This document shows positions 9,677 to 13,202 of a stretch of DNA of 13,202 nt, in pieces. The notes beneath the pieces are model-generated. The model was given only the letters and a program-made list of their open reading frames with translations, was not told the origin of the DNA and searched no databases. Within the stretch, counting starts at the first letter, position 1. The number at the start of each line of letters is the position of its first letter. A program made the translations under genes and the position numbers. The DNA comes from Euperipatoides rowelli (Eukaryota; Onychophora; Udeonychophora; Euonychophora; Peripatopsidae): the NCBI GenBank assembly GCA_003024985.2, contig PXIH01S0005423.1; one strand, given 5' to 3'.

Positions 9677-10060
9677 TGATTCTTCTCTTTTTTGGTCACA
9701 AATAACACTTCACATCATGTCCTAGTCATGGGGTAGGGGTGGAGGGTGGAACAGAGGGAATTTTATGCCCTATTGATGTTTTTTCTTCTCTTTTTTGATT
9801 ACCAAGAAATAAAACACCACTATGACATAAAATGTTTTTTTGATCACAAAGAACATTTAAAGCCCAAGAGAAGTTTATTTCTCTTTTTTAGCCACATAGG
9901 GTATTTCATATCACGGATTTTTATTTCTCATTTTCGGTCACAAATAATATTTTCTGTTCTAATGATGTTAATTCTCAGTTTTAACCATAGAAAGCATTTC
10001 TTGCCTAGTAATGTTTATTTTTTTTGGCCACAGCGGACATTTCATGTCTCCCCTTCCTTG
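9677..10060. repeat. Degenerate tandem repeat of about 48 bp
   Basis: About seven diverged copies of a T-rich unit: TTTATTTCTCTTTTTT, then GGTCACAAAGAACATTTCAT (many variants), then a CCTAGTAATG-like join. Clear copies of the GGTCACA part occur near 9694, 9838 (GATCACAAAG), 9889 (AGCCACATAG), 9936, 9983 and 10025 (GGCCACAGCG). A G-rich insertion (GGGGTAGGGGTGGAGGGTGG, 9730-9749) interrupts the series. The open frame at 9746-10075 has no family features and follows the repeat. Confidence 0.75.
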
Positions 10061-10188
10061 AAAATGTTTCGATAGACCTAAAATTTGTGACAAAATTTGA
10101 TTCCAATCTGCACAATAATACTTACAATTATGTTTATGTCCATTCTAAACTACTCTGTCAAAAATATAAAGTATCATCCTTTGGGGAT

Positions 10189-10238
10189 ATAATTATGGTC
10201 AGATTTGCTGAAATCTGACTGATTGCAAACATAATTAT
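10189..10238. repeat. Nested double hairpin
   Basis: An inner stem, GTCAGATTT (10198-10206) with AAATCTGAC (10211-10219), has a 4-base loop. Directly outside it ATAATTATG (10189-10197) pairs with CATAATTAT (10230-10238) across a 10-base one-sided bulge. Both stems are perfect 9-mers. Confidence 0.8.
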
Positions 10239-10615
10239 TAATAGCTCAAATGAACATTACAAATACTGAGAAGGTGAATTGTAGAATATTAGCCATAAGA
10301 TTGGCAATCTTTGGGAACAGTCGGATTATTCTTCAGTCTTTTAAATTGTAAAAGTACAATTTATTTCTAAATGATTTTAAAGTTAAATTTCAATCTAGCC
10401 ATACCCGGTTTGCCAATAACAACAATAAATTTAACACCAATTTATCTTAAAATATTGAAACTACTAATCAGAACAACAGTATTGAAATTTGTATTAATCT
10501 AACATATCTGGTAATGATAAGCAATCTGATATACAGTTTATGTGGGTGCAGAAAATATAGAGAGATATACAGTAGATATCAATGAGTGTGAGATGTAAAT
10601 GATTAAACTTCTTAA

Positions 10616-11988
10616 AGGTCACACAAAATGGATCTTTAATTTTTTTTATGATTTCATTTTAAAGAAATTTACTAAAAAATATAATTCTAATTGGTTCAAA
10701 AAAAAATTCCAAAAAAAAAAGTTATTTAAAAATGAAATTTAATAAATATTTCTGCATAGGTCAGAGGTCATATAAACAATCCTTTGCATTCAAGATTATT
10801 TTGTGATGTCATCAGGAGTAAGCATTAGCAATCTGTATGAGTTAACTTTCATAACATAGAAACAATCCACGTTATCAACATATCGTTCAAGTCAATTTTT
10901 TCCATTTATTTTATATAACTAGACTACCGACGGTACTTAATTTAACTCATTATGGATGGTGAAGATATCATCATCTGACGGAACTGTAATTATGGATGAG
11001 ACATGTCCACAGACTGTTGTTTTTTATACAATCTTATTTATAAATTAATTAAACATTTAAAAATAAATATCAGTATGAAGCTTTAAAAAATTGATGTACT
11101 AAAAGTAATAATTAATAAATTGCCGAAAATTCTCATAACGTAATTGTGTGTTTAGTCTACCGATATTATTATTAAGAACAAAATTGAAGTGAATAATACA
11201 ACGTGAAATCAAATAAAGACACTAAGCCTATTTTTAACAAAGATACACGTTTTTTAATAATACAATAATAGTGGATATGGTTGGCCAGTGTTTGTCAGAA
11301 AAATAATAGTTTTCATGGCAATAAAAAGAAAAAACAATGATATACCACTTGACATGATTTAAAAAAAAAAAAAAAAAACTCTGAATTTTACTTAGTAACC
11401 AAATAGTTTCATAAATCGTTAATTAAACTAAAGAGAGTTAATAAAATGAAATTCTGCAGTTAGTATAATCATAAATTTTAATAATTTTCTTTTTTTTAAA
11501 TCATAAAATCTTTCACCCTACTGTGTGTTGTAGGTTCACTATATTAGGCGAGAGCCAAAGCTTACGTACGGTACTCCCCATTTTTCAACATTTCTAAAGA
11601 TGTAAAATCAAAATGTAAATTCTTTATTGGAGATATAAAGTATTAAAAAAATTATTTAGACGCAATATGTAAATGAAAGACTTAAGACCAAAATTATTAT
11701 AGAATGTTTTATTGCACTATTTATTACTTATAAAAATACCCATCTCCCTAACATATTATAAATAATTAGTTTGCAGTATCTCATTGATATACTACTGATG
11801 ACGTCTTCAAATCCTTACAAACAACCTTACCTACCGTAGACTTTTAGCACTACCATTCAAAGGGGGAGGAGTTAAAAGGATTAACTTTGATTTTTAAATA
11901 ACTCTTTTATATTTTGGAATTATTTTTTTTAGTGATTTTCTTTGAAATGAAATCATAAAATAATATAAAAATCCATTTCAAGTGACCT
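10616..11988. mobile_element. Non-autonomous inverted-repeat element with TTAA target-site duplication (copy 2)
   Basis: The left end AGGTCAC (10616-10622) and right end GTGACCT (11982-11988) are exact complements, each bordered outside by TTAA (10612-10615 and 11989-11992). The arms continue imperfectly for about 190 bp: ATGATTTCATTTTAAAGAAA on the left matches the reverse complement of the right around 11935-11955, and GATGTCATCA (10804) pairs with TGATGACGTC (11795-11804). The interior (10830-11790) is AT-rich and has no transposase-like frame. Ends and sub-terminal sequence resemble those at 5657-6424, including an ACTCCTCC/GCTCCTCC block about 120 bp from an end, so both are one family. 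The TTAA duplication suggests mobilisation by a piggyBac-type transposase; that is inference. Confidence 0.82.
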
Positions 11989-12053
11989 TTAAAATCCCTT
12001 TTTATATATATTGAAAAACAGTATATTGGGTAAATTTTAAAATTTATTTTTAC

Positions 12054-12132
12054 CTTAAGTTTAAGATGTGTTTTTTCTAGAGCGCTCCATAAGGCATCAT
12101 CAGTATGTTTATTAAAAGGATCTAAATTATAT
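12054..12132 (-). CDS. ABCC-type transporter exon, NLDPF region of the second nucleotide-binding domain
   Basis: A 79-bp exon encodes the third base of an Arg codon plus 26 residues, starting YNLDPFNKHTDDALW and ending THLKLK. The N-L-D-P-F motif followed by an acidic stretch, a Trp and Leu-Glu-x-Thr-His is characteristic of the second nucleotide-binding domain of ABCC/MRP transporters; human ABCC5 has a very similar NLDPFN...W.ALE.TH run, from memory. The domain binds and hydrolyses ATP to drive export of organic anions or nucleotides across a membrane. The acceptor is TTTTTAG and the donor is AAG|GTAAAA. The exon enters in phase 2 and leaves in phase 0, so its end joins the exon at 6799 in frame. 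Subfamily placement is inferred from motif similarity. Confidence 0.93.
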
Positions 12133-13191
12133 CTAAAAACAATAAAGATTTAAATTTCAATACAGTATAAAAATACATCATAATATTAAAAGCAATTTTA
12201 AAATCTTCACTATCTAATTGGGGGCCCTGGCTACACCATCTCTGGATAAAGCTCCTGCTCTCACCCTCCTGCTCCCTCAACTGCTCGCTCTTTCCCTCAC
12301 CTGCCTGATCACACCCCTGCCTGCTTGCTCCCTCCCCCACCTTCCATCCCTCCTTGCCTGCCTGCTTGCTCCCTCCCCCACCTTCCATCCCTCCTTGCCT
12401 GCCTGCTTCCTCCACCCACCCACACCTTCTCTGGCCCACTCCTTCTCTGGCCCACTCCTTCCCCTGCCCGCCTGCTTCCCCACACACTTCCTCCTCCGCC
12501 TGCTCCTTCCCTAACCCACTCATTCCCCACCCACTCCTATGCCTGACCACTCCCTCCCATAACATGCTGCAACTTGCATTGTGTTGGGTGTATCGCATTG
12601 AAAACAATGTATTTTAAAAAAGTTGTGATAATTACAACATGCGCTATCACTACTATTTTTAAAGCATTCTCGATCTTTTGTCCCCTGAAAACCAACATAC
12701 GTTAGGATGAGTTGATATTTTTCCCAGTTAGGTGCTCCCCATTGAAAGCTATATGTTTTAAAAATTGTTAGTAACATCACACGACACAGCATTGCAGCAT
12801 AATGCTCTGTATGGTGCAGGCTTAAATGAGATTATTAAAAAATAATATGAGTTTTGAGGTGAAAATCAAAATAAATCAATACTAAAACTAGAATATTCAG
12901 AAACTAACCAAATGTAATAATGTACATTAACAAAACATTTACAAAGAAAACATTGTTNACATAATGTAAACTTATATTACATTTTCTACAGTAAAAAAAA
13001 AAGGAATTTTAATGAAATTAGAAGTTTCTCTGAAATGATCATTTTTAACATATTTAAATTATTTTCTAATCCCTATGGAATTCATATCTTAAATTTTCAA
13101 GTTAAAAAGCTGTTTTATCTTTTTACAGTATTCGAAATCTTTTTTTTTTCTCCTTAAAATTCCTTAGTCATATAGTAATCATAAAGTTTAC
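12133..13191 (-). other. Intron of the ABCC-type gene (1059 bp)
   Basis: Donor GT at 13191-13190 and acceptor AG at 12134-12133; phase 2. It contains the pyrimidine-rich minisatellite at 12222-12553. From 12554 to 13190 it is AT-rich, with two loosely similar stretches (CATTGAAAACAATGTATTTT near 12595 and CATTGAAAGCTATATGTTTT near 12740) that may belong to an old element. The single undetermined base of the window is at 12958. Confidence 0.75.
12222..12553. repeat. Strand-biased CCT/CTG minisatellite
   Basis: A 330-bp patch in which the plus strand is almost free of G and A runs and is built from CCTGCCTGCTT, CCCTCCCCCACC, CCATCCCTCC and CCCACTCC blocks. A 41-bp unit starting CCTGCCTGCTTGCTCCCTCC is repeated at 12316 and 12357, and a 16-bp unit CCTTCTCTGGCCCACT at 12425 and 12441. 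The surroundings are AT-rich, so the change in composition is abrupt. Overlapping open frames on both strands here encode only low-complexity Gly/Glu/Arg- or Pro/Leu/Ser-rich text and are not genes. Confidence 0.9.
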
Positions 13192-13202
13192 CTTGTATTT
13201 GT
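13192..13202 (-). CDS. ABCC-type transporter, partial exon cut by the window edge
   Basis: This is the last 11 coding bases of an exon whose 5' part lies outside the window. It is recognised by a donor, AAG|GTAAAC, and by phase: its last two bases (AG) join the first base (A) of the exon at 12132 to make an Arg codon. The frame reads Thr-Asn-Thr-Arg and then continues into YNLDPF. In ABCC second nucleotide-binding domains the same place usually reads Gly-Thr/Ser-hydrophobic-Arg before the NLDPF motif, so Arg fits but the three preceding residues are unusual. The real donor could lie further upstream outside the window. The call rests mainly on phase and donor quality. Confidence 0.55.

Larger units (their letters stand above)
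6800..12053 (-). other. Large intron of the ABCC-type gene (5254 bp)
   Basis: Donor GT at 12053-12052 and acceptor AG at 6801-6800; phase 0. Contents in plus-strand order: plain AT-rich sequence (6800-7640), hairpin (7645-7720), T/G-rich tandem repeat (about 7900-8060), SINE (8270-8582), 13-bp minisatellite (8605-8917), plain sequence (8920-9676), degenerate repeat of about 48 bp (9677-10060), nested hairpin (10189-10238), plain sequence (10240-10611) and inverted-repeat element copy 2 (10616-11988). I see no exon inside it. Confidence 0.88.

Noticed and set aside
9746-10218. Two overlapping plus-strand open frames
   Set aside because: The first is a translation of the degenerate 48-bp repeat; the second has no recognisable domain, and both are intronic.
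12595-12780. Direct repeat pair around CATTGAAA...TTTTAAAAA
   Set aside because: Similarity is short and mostly A/T; it is not enough to call an element.
12122-12792. Several open frames on both strands over the pyrimidine-rich patch
   Set aside because: Low-complexity Gly/Glu/Arg or Pro/Leu/Ser text from the minisatellite. One frame begins next to the true 79-bp exon but does not share its reading frame.

Overview
The window is AT-rich, intron-dominated DNA from a eukaryote, most likely an invertebrate animal. The evidence is a split gene with clean GT/AG junctions and introns of about 1 to 5 kb, a tRNA-derived SINE with a poly(A) tail, and small inverted-repeat elements. There are no operons, Shine-Dalgarno sites or long open frames. 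A mollusc or another soft-bodied invertebrate is possible, but that is a guess; the sequence does not fix the taxon.

The only protein-coding gene I can support is on the minus strand. It is the 3' end of an ABC transporter of subfamily C (MRP type), closest in my recollection to the ABCC5/ABCC11/ABCC12 group. In transcription order its exons are 13202-13192 (partial), 12132-12054, 6799-6686, 5064-4900 and 386-258. Spliced together they give about 165 residues of the second nucleotide-binding domain: the NLDPF region, the ABC signature (FSIGE), Walker B with the catalytic Glu (ILILDE), the D-loop (SVD), the H-loop His (TIAHRL) and the C-terminal tail ending in a stop codon. All internal junctions are phase 0 except the most upstream, which is phase 2. 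A short 3' UTR with a possible AATAAA signal follows. Walker A, the Q-loop, the transmembrane domains and the promoter lie beyond position 13202.

The rest is intron filled with repeats. The last intron (387-4899) holds a foldback palindrome of about 358 bp (469-826), a 28-bp satellite with higher-order structure (about 1301-2320) and a GC-rich patch with a perfect 16-bp hairpin (about 2855-3243). The next intron (5065-6685) holds a terminal-inverted-repeat element (5657-6424) containing an almost perfect 113-bp tandem duplication. The largest intron (6800-12053) holds a C/G-flanked hairpin, a T- and G-rich tandem repeat, a SINE with a probable target-site duplication, two degenerate minisatellites, a nested hairpin, and a second, longer inverted-repeat element (10616-11988) bounded by TTAA and related to the first. 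The intron at 12133-13191 holds a strongly pyrimidine-biased minisatellite.

I found no new defence, metabolic or regulatory system. The most interesting observations are structural: the two related TTAA-bounded elements, the full-length palindrome, the higher-order satellite, and the several unrelated tandem repeats packed into the introns of one transporter gene.
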